Part shown: piece after piece, positions 18,242 through 26,653 of the stretch
Layout: each line of letters opens with the position of its first letter
Position numbering within the stretch: the first letter of the stretch is position 1
Source of the DNA: Ramlibacter sp.
GTDB lineage: Bacteria > Pseudomonadota > Gammaproteobacteria > Burkholderiales > Burkholderiaceae_C
Reading direction: 5' to 3'
Length of the DNA: 52,544 nt
NCBI GenBank assembly: GCA_021323335.1
Contig: JAJTCN010000050.1
Location: 1 to 52,544 of the forward strand
The notes under the pieces: model-generated
What the model was told of the DNA's origin: nothing
Databases searched by the model: none
What the model saw: only the letters and a program-made list of their open reading frames with translations
Program-made: the position numbers and the translations under genes

Positions 18242-19123
18242 TCAGCCGCGCGGGTGATGCTGCGAGTGCAGCACCTTCAGCCGTTCGCGCGCGACGTGCG
18301 TATAGATGGTGGTGGTCGAAATGTCCGCGTGCCCCAGCAGCATCTGCACCGCGCGCAGGTCCGCGCCGTGATTGAGCAGGTGCGTGGCGAAGGCGTGGCG
18401 CAGGGTGTGCGGCGACAGCGGGGCGGTGATTCCGGCGGCATGGGCGTGCTTCTTCACGATCACCCAGAACATCGCCCGCGTCATGCCCTGCCCGCGCGCC
18501 GTGACGAACAGGTCCTCGGTCTGCTGGCCGCCCAGGATGGCGCCGCGCGACTCGGCGAGGTAGCGCACGATCCAGTCCCGCGCCACCTGGCCGAAGGGAA
18601 CCAGCCTTTCCTTGCTGCCCTTGCCCATGACGCGCAGCACGCCCTCGTTCATGCCCAGCGCGAAAGTCTTCAGGCCCACGAGCTCGCTCACGCGCAGGCC
18701 GCTGGCGTACATCAACTCCAGCATCGTGCGGTCGCGCAGGCCCAGCGGCGTGGCGACGTCGGGCGCGTCCAGCAAGGCCTCCACCTGCGCCTCGCTCAGG
18801 GTCTTGGGCACGCGCATCGGCTGCTTGGCGGACTGCAGGCGCAGTGTGGGGTCGGCGTCGATCAGCCGCTCGCGCAAGGCCCAGCGGAAGTAGCGCTTGA
18901 AAACGGTGAGGCGGCGGTTCGAGGTGGTGGGCTTGGTGCCGGCGTGGCGCGCGGCGAAGTAGCCGTGCAGGTCGGCCTCGGTGGTGGCGGGGAGTTGCAG
19001 GCCCCGCCCTTCCAGCCACCTGGCGTACAGCGTGAGGTCGCGGCGGTAGGCGGCGAGCGTGTTGCGCGACAGGCCCTCTTCGAGCCAGAGGGCGTCGATG
19101 AAGGCGTCTATCGCGTCGCTCAC
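18242..19123 (-). CDS. xerD: Site-specific tyrosine recombinase XerD
   Basis: XerD works with XerC at dif to resolve chromosome dimers. The 293-residue protein has the XerC/D-type N-terminal core-binding domain (about 1-85) and the catalytic set: R in ASGLRVSELVG, K in GKGSKERLVPFG, H-x-x-R in SPHTLRHAFATHLL, H in LLGHADISTT and the nucleophile Y in TIYTHV. It lacks the extra helix insertion that marks integron integrases, so it is not the integrase of the cassette array at 24-38 kb. It lies between two Bug genes. Confidence 0.94.
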   Translation of the reverse strand: MSDAIDAFIDALWLEEGLSRNTLAAYRRDLTLYARWLEGRGLQLPATTEADLHGYFAARHAGTKPTTSNRRLTVFKRYFRWALRERLIDADPTLRLQSAKQPMRVPKTLSEAQVEALLDAPDVATPLGLRDRTMLELMYASGLRVSELVGLKTFALGMNEGVLRVMGKGSKERLVPFGQVARDWIVRYLAESRGAILGGQQTEDLFVTARGQGMTRAMFWVIVKKHAHAAGITAPLSPHTLRHAFATHLLNHGADLRAVQMLLGHADISTTTIYTHVARERLKVLHSQHHPRG

Positions 19124-19136
19124 GCTCGCGGGCCGG

Positions 19137-20108
19137 TCAGTCCAGCTTCAGCTTGGCCGACTCCACGACCTTCTTGTACACCTCGTACTCGGCCTTGATC
19201 TGCGCGGCGAACTGCTCCGGCGTGTTGCCGATGATGATGGAGCCGGTGTCCTCGATGCGCTTGCGCACCGCCGGGTCCTGCAGCGACTTCACCGTGGCGG
19301 CATGCACCTTGTCGACCACTTCCTTGGGCAGGTTCTTGGGGCCGAGGATGCCGTAGTAGGCCATGCGGTTCACCGGCTCGAGGCCCACTTCCTTGAACGT
19401 GGGCACGTTCGGCAGTTCCTTCAGGCGCTGCGGCGCGGCCACGACGATGGGGACCAGGCGGCCGTCCTTGATGAAGGGCAGCGCGGACGGCAGGTTGTCG
19501 AAGATCATCGGCACCTGGCCGGCCACCGTGTCGTTCAGGGCCGGGCCCGCGCCGCGGTACGGGATGTGCGTGACGAAGGCGCCCGACATCGTCTTGAACA
19601 GCTCCATCTGCAGGTGGCCGATGCCGCCCGTGCCGGAGGAGGAGTAGGAGTACTTGCCCGGGTTCTTCTTCAGCTCCGCGATGAAGCCCTTGTAGTCCTT
19701 GGCGGGGAAGCTGGGGTGCACCGCGATGATGTTGGGCGTGGCCGCGATGTTGATGATGGGCGTGAAGTCCGTGGTGGGGTTGTACGGGATCTTCGGGTTG
19801 ATCGCCGGGTTGGCCGCGGTGGTGGACACCGTCGCCACGCCCAGCAGATAGCCGTCGGGCGTGGCACGCACGGTTTCGGTGGCGCCGACCACGCCGCCGC
19901 CGCCGGCCTTGTTCTCGACGATCACGTTCTGACCCAGGTTCTTGCCCAAGGGTTCGGAAATGACGCGGGCGATGATGTCCGTGGTGCCGCCGGGCGCGAA
20001 CGGCACCTGCAGCTTGACGATCTTGTTCGGATAGCCCTGCGCGAATGCGGGGGCGGCAACGGCGGCCAGCACGCCCGAGGCGGCGGCGATCCAGGCACGT
20101 CTTTTCAT
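19137..20108 (-). CDS. Bug-family (TctC) periplasmic binding protein, third copy
   Basis: A 323-residue solute-binding protein with a signal peptide (about 1-24, [18 protein letters not shown]) and the Bug signatures [35 protein letters not shown] and [16 protein letters not shown]. The ATG at 20108 has an AAGGAG ribosome site six bases upstream; upstream in-frame codons are therefore excluded. Thirteen bases separate it from xerD downstream. Ligand unknown. Confidence 0.93.
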   Translation of the reverse strand: MKRRAWIAAASGVLAAVAAPAFAQGYPNKIVKLQVPFAPGGTTDIIARVISEPLGKNLGQNVIVENKAGGGGVVGATETVRATPDGYLLGVATVSTTAANPAINPKIPYNPTTDFTPIINIAATPNIIAVHPSFPAKDYKGFIAELKKNPGKYSYSSSGTGGIGHLQMELFKTMSGAFVTHIPYRGAGPALNDTVAGQVPMIFDNLPSALPFIKDGRLVPIVVAAPQRLKELPNVPTFKEVGLEPVNRMAYYGILGPKNLPKEVVDKVHAATVKSLQDPAVRKRIEDTGSIIIGNTPEQFAAQIKAEYEVYKKVVESAKLKLD

Positions 20109-20197
20109 GGGGAGCTCCTTCAACGATGAAATGCGCAAACCCATCATCCTAGTGCAGAACGGCAGGACGTCCGCAGGCGTGGGCTATCCTCGGGCGC

Positions 20198-21103
20198 GTG
20201 AATTTTGTCCACCTGCTCCTGCCCGACTTCGGGTTGATCCTTTGTGGCTACCTGATCTGCCGCCACACGCCACTGAACCGCGCCGTCTGGGAGCCGGTGG
20301 AGAGCCTGGTCTATTTCTTCCTGTTCCCGGTGCTGCTGTTCCAGTCCATCGTGCGCAGCCCGCTCGACCTGGTGGCGGCCTCCAGCCTGGTGGGGGCCGG
20401 CCTGGTGCTCGGCGTCAGCGGCATCGCGATGGCCTACGCGCTGCCGTGGCTGCCCGGGCTGCGCCGCCACATCGACGCGCGCGAGCATGCGGGTGCGGCG
20501 CAGGTGGCCTTCCGCTTCAACTCCTACATCGCCCTCGCCTTGTCGGAACGCCTGCTCGGGGCGCAGGGGCTGCTGCTCATCGCCGTGCTGATCGGCGTGT
20601 GCGTGCCGCTGTTCAACGTGGGCGCGGTGTGGCCGATGGCGCGCCATTCGCAGACCGGGCTGGGCCGGGCGCTGGTTCGCAACCCCTTGATCATCGCCAC
20701 CGCGCTGGGGCTGGTGGCCAACTTCTCGGGATTCCAGATTCCCGAGTGGCTCGCGCCCACGGTCAACCGCGTGGGTGGCGCCTCCATCCCGCTGGGACTG
20801 ATGGCCGCCGGCGCCGGCATGCAGTTCGGCCACCTCGCGCAGCAGAAGGCGCTGGCCGCGGGGCTGCTGACGATCCGCCACCTGCTGATGCCGCTGGTGG
20901 CGGCCGGGCTGGCATGGGCGTTCCGGCTGGATGCGGCGCAGGCGACGGTGCTGATCGCCTTCTCGGCGATGCCCACGGCGTCCAGTTGCTACGTGCTGGC
21001 TTCGCGCATGGGATACAACGGGGCGTATGTGGCGGGGTTGGTGACGCTGTCGACGGTGCTGGGGATGGTGAGCTTGCCGTTTGCGTTGGGGGTGTTGCGG
21101 TAG
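20198..21103 (+). CDS. AEC-family (auxin efflux carrier-like) transporter
   Basis: A 301-residue integral membrane protein with about eight to ten hydrophobic helices across its length, matching the AEC (membrane transport protein) family that moves carboxylates or amino acids. Typical features are the early LLPDFGLILCGYLICR helix, RFNSYIALALSERLLG and the C-terminal VLIAFSAMPTASSCYVLASRMG half-repeat. The GTG start is the first available. It is divergent from the third Bug gene. The substrate is unknown. Confidence 0.85.
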   Translation: MNFVHLLLPDFGLILCGYLICRHTPLNRAVWEPVESLVYFFLFPVLLFQSIVRSPLDLVAASSLVGAGLVLGVSGIAMAYALPWLPGLRRHIDAREHAGAAQVAFRFNSYIALALSERLLGAQGLLLIAVLIGVCVPLFNVGAVWPMARHSQTGLGRALVRNPLIIATALGLVANFSGFQIPEWLAPTVNRVGGASIPLGLMAAGAGMQFGHLAQQKALAAGLLTIRHLLMPLVAAGLAWAFRLDAAQATVLIAFSAMPTASSCYVLASRMGYNGAYVAGLVTLSTVLGMVSLPFALGVLR

Positions 21104-21136
21104 GCGGGGTCACCGGAGGGGGTGTGGTGGGCCGGT

Positions 21137-21224
21137 CACCGGGGTTCGGCTTCGCGCTCACCGCCGGCCTACGGAAGGCTCGGCCTCTCTTCGTAGGCCG
21201 GGGTGACGCCAGGAACCCCGGTGA
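21137..21224. repeat. REP-like palindrome, copy 2 (right arm degenerate)
   Basis: Bases 21137-21172 repeat the 36-base left arm of the element at 8628 exactly. The right arm (21193-21224) is shortened and altered. The right arm also encodes the last residues of the convergent queG reading frame, so the element has been built into the gene's 3' end. Confidence 0.88.
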
Positions 21225-22219
21225 TCTGGCCCAACGCCCACGCCACATGCTCGCGCACCACGGGATCGGGATGCTCCAACCGCGCCTGCAAGGCGGCGCG
21301 AATCTCCGGGTCCTCCCGCTTCGCCAGCGCATTCCCCATCGCCACCGCGATATTCCGCAACCACCGGGCATGGCCGATGCGTCGGATCGGGCTGCCCTCG
21401 GTGAGGCGCAGGAAATCCTCTTCGCTCCAGGCGAACAGCGCCACCAGCGGCTGGCCGGTGAGCGCGTCGCGCGGCGCGAAGTCCGGCACTAGCGCCGGCT
21501 GGGCGAACTTGTTCCAGGGGCAAACGAGCTGGCAATCGTCGCAGCCGTAGATGCGGTTGCCCATGAGGGGCCGCAGTTCGACGGGAATGGAGCCGTGATG
21601 TTCGATGGTCAGGTAAGAAATGCAGCGGCGTGCATCCAGCCGGTACGGCGCGACGATCCACGTAGATTTCGCCGAGGAAGAACATGGAGCCGCCCTCGCG
21701 GTTGAGCACCAGCGTGTGGCGGCCACGCCACCCCTGGCCGCTGCGCGCGGCGAGCTCCACCTCCAGCACCGGCGCGGAGTCTGTAAAGACGCGATGGCCG
21801 AAGGGGCCGACGGCGGCGGCGATGCGATCGGCCAGCTTCTGCAAGCGCGAACGCAGCACCTTGTGATAGTCCCGCCCCCGCGCATAGAGGGAAACGATGC
21901 CCTCCTCGGGGCGGCGCAGGCGATCGAACTCGATGCCTTGCCAGCCGAAGGGCACGTCGGCCAGGTAGTCCATGCGTGCGGTAATCACGGAAGTGGTGCC
22001 CGGCACCAGGTCCGCCGGGCGGGCGCGGCGCACGCCATGGGACTCCATGTAGGCCATGGAACCATGAAAGCCGTTACCAAGCCAGGCGAGCAAACCGGGC
22101 TCCGCGCTCGAAAGATCCACGCCGGCCACGCCGATTTGGGAAAATCCGAGCTCGAGCGCCCAGGTGCGGACCTGGGCCACCAAGGAAGGACCTTCGCTCT
22201 GACTGCCGTTGAACGCCAC
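21169..22219 (-). pseudogene. queG: Epoxyqueuosine reductase, interrupted by a deletion/frameshift
   Basis: QueG is the cobalamin and iron-sulfur enzyme that makes queuosine in tRNA. The N-terminal frame (from a GTG at 22219) is well conserved from LGFSQIGVAGVDLSSAEPGL to SMFFLGEIYVD. The reading then shifts near 21655, where about 25 residues are missing; these should contain the first Cys-x2-Cys-x2-Cys cluster. The second frame continues with YRLDARRCISYLTIEHHG, the second cluster GCDDCQLVCPWNKFA and HEAT-like repeats to the end. The absence of the first cluster would kill activity, unless the gap is an assembly error. Divergent from tsaE. Confidence 0.88.
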
Positions 22220-22252
22220 GCGCCCATTGTAGGAACGCCCTCTTCCCCCCTC

Positions 22253-22693
22253 GTGTGGGAGGGTGAGGACGGCACGCGCGCGTTCGCGCAAAGGCTGGCG
22301 TCGCACCCGGCCATCGGCGAAGCCTTCATTGCCCTGCATGGCGACCTGGGCGCCGGCAAGACCACGCTGGTGCGCCACCTGCTGCGCGCGCTGGGCGCGC
22401 AAGGCCGCATCAAGAGCCCGACCTATGCGGTGGTGGAGCCCTACGAGCTGTCCGGCCTGAATGCCTGGCACTTCGACTTCTACCGCTTCGACGACGAAAA
22501 GGAATGGGAGGACGCCGGCTTCCGCGACATCTTCGCCGGCTCCGGCCTGAAGCTGGCCGAATGGCCCGAGAAGGCCGGCGCGCTGCTGCCGCCGGCCGAC
22601 CTGGACATCCACATCGCGCCGGGCGACCAGGAAGATCGGCGCAACGTGCGCCTGCAGGCCAACACGCCGCTGGGCGCGGAGCTGCTGTCTTGA
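22253..22693 (+). CDS. tsaE: tRNA threonylcarbamoyladenosine biosynthesis ATPase TsaE
   Basis: TsaE is the P-loop ATPase that supports TsaB/TsaD in making t6A on ANN-decoding tRNAs. With the GTG start the product is 146 residues, the normal length. The Walker A motif GDLGAGKTT is at about residues 30-38. Other family marks are SPTYAVVEPYE, HFDFYRFDDEKEWEDAGF and LAEWPEKAGALLP. The start codon is uncertain: no ATG is present in frame downstream of the divergent queG start. amiC begins two bases after its stop, the usual tsaE-amiC order. Confidence 0.88.
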   Translation: MWEGEDGTRAFAQRLASHPAIGEAFIALHGDLGAGKTTLVRHLLRALGAQGRIKSPTYAVVEPYELSGLNAWHFDFYRFDDEKEWEDAGFRDIFAGSGLKLAEWPEKAGALLPPADLDIHIAPGDQEDRRNVRLQANTPLGAELLS

Positions 22694-22695
22694 CG

Positions 22696-23785
22696 ATGCA
22701 AAGACGCCAACTCCTGCGCGCCGGCAGCCTGGTGCTGCTGGTGGGCGCGCACCAGATCGTGCGCGGCGCCACCGTGGTGGCCGTGCGCCTGTGGCCCGCG
22801 CCGGACTACACCCGCCTGACCATCGAATCGGACGGCCTGCTCACCAGCAAGCTGTGGCAAAGCTGCTGCCGCAACTGTTCAACCTGTCGCCGGTGGCCGC
22901 GTACAAGCACCGGCTGGTGGTGGACCTGTATTCGCCCAAGCCGGAGGACCCTCTGGAGGCGTTGATCGCGGAACGGCTGAAGGAAAAGCCCAAGGCCGAC
23001 TCGCCCTCCCCTGCGCCTGATCCCATCGGCGACCTGATCGCGCAGCAGATGCAGCGGCCGCCCAAGCCGCCAGCCAACGAGCAACCGCCACAACCTCGGG
23101 GCAACGGCAACAAGACCGACCGCCTGATCATCATCGCGCTGGACCCGGGCCATGGCGGCGAGGATCCCGGTGCGGTGGGCCCCGGCGGCACGCGCGAAAA
23201 GGACGTGGTGCTGAAGATCGCGCACCTGCTGCGCGACCGCATCAACGGCAGCTCCATCAACGGCAACCCGATGCGCGCCTTCCTCACGCGCGACGGCGAC
23301 TTCTTCGTGCCGCTGGGCGTGCGCGTGGACAAGGCCCGACGGGTGCAGGCGGACTTGTTCGTCAGCATCCATGCCGACGCCTTCATGACGCCGACGGCAC
23401 GCGGCGCCAGCGTCTTCGCCCTCAGCCAAAACGGGGCCAGCAGCAGCGCGGCGCGCTGGATGGCGGACAAGGAAAACAAGGCAGACCTGATCGGCGGCGT
23501 GAACGTGAAGGTACAGGACGCGCACGTCATGCGCGCCATCCTGGACATGAGCACCACCGCGCAGATCAACGACAGCATGAAGCTGGGCAGCGCCCTGCTG
23601 GGCGAGATCGGCAGGCGCCCGACATTCCGAGCGTGCTTGTCGAGACCGCGTTCATCTCCAATCCCGAGGAAGAAGGGAAGTTGCGCAGCCCGGAGTACCA
23701 GGAGCAGCTGGCGGATGCGCTGGTGCGGGGGATCCAGAGGTATTTCTCGCGGAATCCGCCGTTGGCGCGGAATCGGCCGTTGTAG
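22696..23785 (+). pseudogene. amiC: N-acetylmuramoyl-L-alanine amidase, interrupted at two places
   Basis: AmiC-type amidases cut septal peptidoglycan in the periplasm. Three reading frames are needed. Frame 1 (from 22696) has a Tat-like signal (MQRRQLLRAGSLVLL) and the AMIN domain start up to LTIESDGLLTSKLW. Frame 2 (about 22860-23610) gives the AMIN end, a Pro-rich linker and the Amidase_3 core: ALDPGHGGEDPGAVG with the zinc His, LTRDGDFFVPL, SIHADAF. Frame 3 (from about 23610) gives IPSVLVETAFISNPEEEG and the end. Each junction lacks an expected stretch (roughly 25-50 residues). Assembly error or real decay are both possible. Confidence 0.85.
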
Positions 23786-23791
23786 GTGGGC

Positions 23792-23813
23792 GGGGCCGTG
23801 GCGGCCCCTTTTT
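23792..23813 (+). terminator. Rho-independent terminator after amiC
   Basis: GGGGCC (23792-23797) pairs with GGCCCC (23803-23808) around GTGGC, followed by five Ts. It lies seven bases after the amiC stop. Confidence 0.85.
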
Positions 23814-24198
23814 GGTTCCGCTCTGTCTTCCTGGATTTCTCCCTCGTAGGCTGGCGGTGAGCAACGCGAACCCCAGCTTCCCGCCGATTTCCAGCTCCCA
23901 GTTTTCAAGAGCTGATATCCCGCATCGCCGCCACAAACTCCCGATGCGACAAGGACTTGCCGTCACGAGAGCACCCGACGTTATTCTGCAATTGCGGGAT
24001 TGCAGGTTTTGGGGCGTGCTCTTACATTTGCCGCGGGTCCTGCTTCCAGGTTGCGGGGTTCCAGATCAGGATTTCGGGGAGTTCTTATCCTGCGGGATGG
24101 AGGGGAAGGCTTGAGGAATCAATCGGTTGGAGCCGATGAACTGGCTGGAAAACGCCGCGGGTGCGAGGTTGCAGGATTCGGTCTGCTGTCTACATTTC
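23814..24198. other. Region between amiC and the cassette array, no gene seen
   Basis: No convincing coding sequence on either strand. A partial copy of the REP-like palindrome is at 23846-23874. This is where the integrase gene of an integron would be expected (on the minus strand, next to the first cassette), but no integrase-like sequence, whole or broken, could be recognised. Confidence 0.6.
23846..23874. repeat. REP-like palindrome, copy 3 (one arm only)
   Basis: GTAGGCTGGCGGTGAGC followed by GCGAACCCC matches the right arm of the element at 8679-8714 with a few changes. No matching left arm is present. Confidence 0.7.
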
Positions 24199-24205
24199 GT
24201 TAGCC
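24199..24205 (+). other. attI-like or orphan R' box at the left edge of the array
   Basis: GTTAGCC begins the first cassette exactly as in the related cassette at 27934. The 60 bases upstream lack the L'' and L' boxes of an attC, so this could be the recombination point of a former attI, or the remains of a deleted attC. Confidence 0.45.
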
Positions 24206-24208
24206 CGC

Positions 24209-24364
24209 ATGGGGATGCGTTGTTGTTGTCGGAGGGCGCATGCCACGGCTTCGAAGCCTGGCGACCCTTCAACCTTCGTCGGGCACAGTCTGAGGCCCGG
24301 ACCACATCGTCGGACCCAGCGCTTTGGCCATCACGCGCCCGTTGGGCGCAGCCTGCATTTGTAG
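24209..24364 (+). CDS. Small Cys-rich ORF in promoter cassette 1
   Basis: A 51-residue ORF starting four bases after the cassette boundary (MGMRCCCRRAH) and ending in HHAPVGRSLHL. The same ending (DHAPVGRSLHL) occurs in the ORF at 27951, where 32 bases of DNA are identical. The rest of the two proteins differs. It is uncertain whether the ORF is translated or whether the shared DNA is conserved for another reason, such as an RNA hairpin (GCGCCC-GTT-GGGCGC lies inside). Confidence 0.35.
   Translation: MGMRCCCRRAHATASKPGDPSTFVGHSLRPGPHRRTQRFGHHAPVGRSLHL
24330..24361 (+). repeat. 32-base repeat shared by the two promoter cassettes, copy 1
   Basis: Identical to 28069-28100. It contains a perfect GCGCCC-GTT-GGGCGC hairpin and lies about 24 bases before the promoter-like element in both copies. 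Confidence 0.9.
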
Positions 24365-24384
24365 TGCGCCTGGTCGTTACGGGC

Positions 24385-24413
24385 TTGGCATTCCACGGCC
24401 CGTGCGCTACCGT
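24385..24413 (+). promoter_or_regulatory. Promoter-like element TTGGCA-N17-TACCGT, copy 1
   Basis: TTGGCA (24385-24390) and TACCGT (24408-24413) are 17 bases apart. The same two hexamers with the same spacing recur at 28123 and 39926, which argues for selection. The -10 hexamer is a weak match to the sigma-70 consensus. The next ATG (24424) is only 11 bases beyond the -10 box, so any transcript would be leaderless or nearly so and would run into the downstream cassettes. Confidence 0.55.
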
Positions 24414-24423
24414 AGTGCCGCCC

Positions 24424-24594
24424 ATGCCGCCTTTCACTTCCCAACATTCAGTCGGCAAGTCGCGTCCGAGCACGGAGGCGTTGTTGGCTTCGAACCCGAC
24501 GGCTTGGGCTAACAAGTCGTTCGACGCGGACGCCCAAGTGCTGCCGTGCGCTGCGCGCCCGCGCCTCCCGGTCGCCGGTCAACTCCGACGTTAG
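24424..24594 (+). CDS. Small ORF that runs through attC (MPP...GQLRR)
   Basis: A 56-residue ORF beginning ten bases after the -10-like box. Its first part (MPPFTSQHSVGKSRP) resembles the ORF at 28160 (MPPSAHHYSVGSTR). The second half is encoded entirely by the attC site (ANKSFDADAQ to VAGQLRR). The attC sites are open in this frame throughout the array, so the tail is a by-product of attC unless expression is shown. Confidence 0.35.
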   Translation: MPPFTSQHSVGKSRPSTEALLASNPTAWANKSFDADAQVLPCAARPRLPVAGQLRR

Positions 24595-24596
24595 CC
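24507..24596 (+). repeat. attC site 1 (90 bases)
   Basis: R'' GGCTAAC at 24507-24513 and R' GTTAGCC at 24590-24596 are perfectly complementary. Short class with GACGCCCAAGTG in the upper arm. Confidence 0.93.
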
Positions 24597-24602
24597 GTCA
24601 CG

Positions 24603-24995
24603 ATGAAGTCCGCGACTCACTACGACCCCGATGCAGCGCCTGACCCCAAGGAATGGCTGGCGTTGGACGAGCATGAGCGGATCAGACTGGCGAAGAACTA
24701 CCACCAGGCCGCTCGCATCAAACTCCCGGATGCAAAGGCTCATGCCATCTTCCACGCAGCGGTCGAGAATCAGATTGCACAAGGTTACGGCCCGAGCTGC
24801 CGTGCACTCGAGCGTCTGCAACAGGAGGGGCTTTCCCGGCATGACGCGATTCACGCGATAGGCTCCGTGGGGGCGAAGTTTGCATTTGACACTTTGCACA
24901 CCCCGGACGGGAAGTCTGCTGGGGACACGCAGCGAGAGCTGAGTGCGGAGATCAACGCCTTGTCGGCGGCCGCTTGTTTAAGGGGTAAGCAGTGA
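24603..24995 (+). CDS. Cassette protein, small helical, DUF1841-like
   Basis: A 130-residue mostly helical protein. The stretch AHAIFHAAVENQIAQGYGPS through RHDAIHAIGSVGAKFAFD resembles the DUF1841 group, in which histidines recur in helices; no enzymatic function is known for these proteins. The ATG lies six bases after attC 1, with no ribosome site of its own that is clearly good, so it may depend on the promoter element at 24385. Its TGA lies eight bases before attC 2. Confidence 0.7.
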   Translation: MKSATHYDPDAAPDPKEWLALDEHERIRLAKNYHQAARIKLPDAKAHAIFHAAVENQIAQGYGPSCRALERLQQEGLSRHDAIHAIGSVGAKFAFDTLHTPDGKSAGDTQRELSAEINALSAAACLRGKQ

Positions 24996-25002
24996 GCGTG
25001 AT

Positions 25003-25116
25003 GGCTAACAGGTCGTTCGACGCGGACACGCAGCGGCATTGCGCCGCGAGGCGTGCAGGCAAGCATACGCCTCGCGGCGCAATGCCGCTGCGTGCCGGTC
25101 AACTCCAACGTTAGCC
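25003..25116 (+). repeat. attC site 2 (114 bases)
   Basis: R'' GGCTAAC at 25003-25009, R' GTTAGCC at 25110-25116. Long class: the arms CGGCATTGCGCCGCGAGGCG and CGCCTCGCGGCGCAATGCCG form an almost perfect internal hairpin. Confidence 0.95.
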
Positions 25117-25121
25117 GTCAG

Positions 25122-25835
25122 ATGCAAACTGTGCTCGCTCAAACCACTGCAGTTCAGGCACGTGCCGCCCCGCCGCCTCAGGTGGTGCCCGCTGCGCCAT
25201 CGGTTACCTTGAACGTGCCGGCATCAACTCAGTCCGAAATTGCGGTCCGGGAGCTTCCAAAGCTTGTCTTGGATTCGCCTACTGACTGGCTTGCTGTTCT
25301 CAGTTTCCTGATTACCGCAATCGTCGTCCTCGGAACGACATGGCTCACGATTAGGAACTATCAGAAGACGATCGACCTTCAGGACCGCATTGCGAAGAAG
25401 AGCCAGGAGATCGAAACGACTAAGAGCCGCGTCGAGATTCTCTCGAAGAACCGGCAGGACTGGATCAATACGCTTCGGAACACGATATCTGAGTACGTTT
25501 CCGTAATGCTGTCTCTCGTACAGCTGAAGGAACTTCGCAGAGCTGTTCAGACCGACTTCGAACGCTTGGGCAACACGGGCAACATCGAAGCGACGGTTGA
25601 ATGGAACTACAAGGTTCATGCGGCGAGAACACTGGCTACCCAGCTGCGGGTGAAGATTAGGCTGCTGTCCAATCCGCGCGAGGAGGACTTCGTCTCACTG
25701 CTCAAGGCGATTGATCAACTGCACGATGCGGTCGACGCCAGTCGAAAGAGCGTGGGCGAGGAGATCGAGGCTGTGATCACGACTAGCCAGAAGATTCTGA
25801 AGTCTGAATGGGAGCGGGTGAAGAATGTGCAGTGA
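25122..25835 (+). CDS. Cassette membrane protein with coiled coil, unknown function
   Basis: A 237-residue protein that I do not assign to a family. The N-terminal 50 residues are Ala/Pro/Val-rich. One membrane helix lies at about residues 57-78 (LAVLSFLITAIVVLGTTWLT). A charged coiled coil follows (about 80-105, QDRIAKKSQEIETTKSRVEI), then a helical domain with basic patches to the end. The ATG sits five bases after attC 2. The layout, one membrane helix plus a cytosolic helical domain, recurs in other cassettes here and is common among abortive-infection-type proteins, but no known motif is visible. Confidence 0.75.
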   Translation: MQTVLAQTTAVQARAAPPPQVVPAAPSVTLNVPASTQSEIAVRELPKLVLDSPTDWLAVLSFLITAIVVLGTTWLTIRNYQKTIDLQDRIAKKSQEIETTKSRVEILSKNRQDWINTLRNTISEYVSVMLSLVQLKELRRAVQTDFERLGNTGNIEATVEWNYKVHAARTLATQLRVKIRLLSNPREEDFVSLLKAIDQLHDAVDASRKSVGEEIEAVITTSQKILKSEWERVKNVQ

Positions 25836-25850
25836 GGCTCGGACGCTGAC

Positions 25851-25964
25851 GGCTAACTGGTCGTTCGACACGGACACGCAGCGGCATTGCGCCGCGAAGC
25901 GTGCTGGTGAGCGTACGCCTCGCGGCGCAATGCCGCTGCGCGCCGGTCAACTCCAACGTTAGAC
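25851..25964 (+). repeat. attC site 3 (114 bases)
   Basis: R'' GGCTAAC at 25851-25857, R' GTTAGAC at 25958-25964. Long class with the GCATTGCGCCGCG hairpin arms. Confidence 0.94.
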
Positions 25965-25979
25965 CGCACAGGACAGGCG

Positions 25980-26528
25980 GTGCCTACATTTTTCGAGCTC
26001 CAGCCAGCAGAGTACTTGGAGAGTGACCTCCAGGTAGGCTCCGCACAGTTCCGAGTTCCCGATCATTGGTGGCTGGGCGATGAACCGATTGGGGAGGAGG
26101 TTGGCGGATTGGAGCTACGGGCGAACCGGCGCGTTGCAAATCTCCCCGACTTCCTCCACCACGGAGTCCTGCCGTTTGTTTCGGAGCGCATGAAAGGAGT
26201 GCTCATTGAGGCCGGCGGCTTCAAGGGTGAATTCCACCCAATCAGGCTATTCAGCGCGGAGCATGAGAACGCAAAGCCGTACTGGTACTTCCGGTTGCTC
26301 ACTCGCTTAGACGCCTTGGATCGAGATGCCTCAGAAATTGAGTACTTCCCAGGTTCGGACTCCCCCCGGAAGGTGTGGCAGCTGCGTCTAGGCCCTGTGC
26401 CTTCGGAACTGAACGTGTTCCGTCTGCGGAAGCTGGAGAGCATATTCGTTTCCGCCAAACTGGCGGAGGCCATATGCACGCTGAAAGTTCGTTTAACTCC
26501 CGCCGAGAATTTTCGGCTGGGATGGTGA
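25980..26528 (+). CDS. Cassette protein resembling Imm11 (DUF1629) immunity proteins
   Basis: A 182-residue soluble protein. The pattern of the C-terminal half, SEIEYFPGSDSPRKVWQLRL, then FRLRKLESIFVSAKLAEAIC and a final strand, matches the Imm11/MXAN_0049 (DUF1629) fold, immunity proteins that neutralise polymorphic toxins; several such proteins are found without a linked toxin. The GTG start is the first codon available in frame after attC 3. No toxin gene is next to it. Family assignment is from motif memory and moderate. Confidence 0.6.
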   Translation: MPTFFELQPAEYLESDLQVGSAQFRVPDHWWLGDEPIGEEVGGLELRANRRVANLPDFLHHGVLPFVSERMKGVLIEAGGFKGEFHPIRLFSAEHENAKPYWYFRLLTRLDALDRDASEIEYFPGSDSPRKVWQLRLGPVPSELNVFRLRKLESIFVSAKLAEAICTLKVRLTPAENFRLGW

Positions 26529-26545
26529 GGAGGTAGCGAAATGCG

Positions 26546-26638
26546 GTCTAACAGGTCGTTCGACACGGACGCCCAGCGTCGGTCCTTCGCTTCGCTCCGG
26601 CCCTCTCCGCCGGTCGCCGGTCAACTCCGACGTTAGCC
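26546..26638 (+). repeat. attC site 4 (93 bases)
   Basis: R'' GTCTAAC at 26546-26552, R' GTTAGCC at 26632-26638. Short class with GGTCCTTCGCTTCGCTCCGG in the loop. Confidence 0.94.
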
Positions 26639-26653
26639 TGCACGGGAGGAATC

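Noticed and set aside
18242..19123. XerD gene as the integrase of the cassette array
   Set aside because: It has XerD-type length and motifs and no integron-specific insertion; it is a housekeeping recombinase 5 kb away.
24127..24594. 155-codon ORF running through the first cassette and attC 1
   Set aside because: It crosses the cassette boundary and the attC site and lacks a pattern conserved with its relative at 28 kb.
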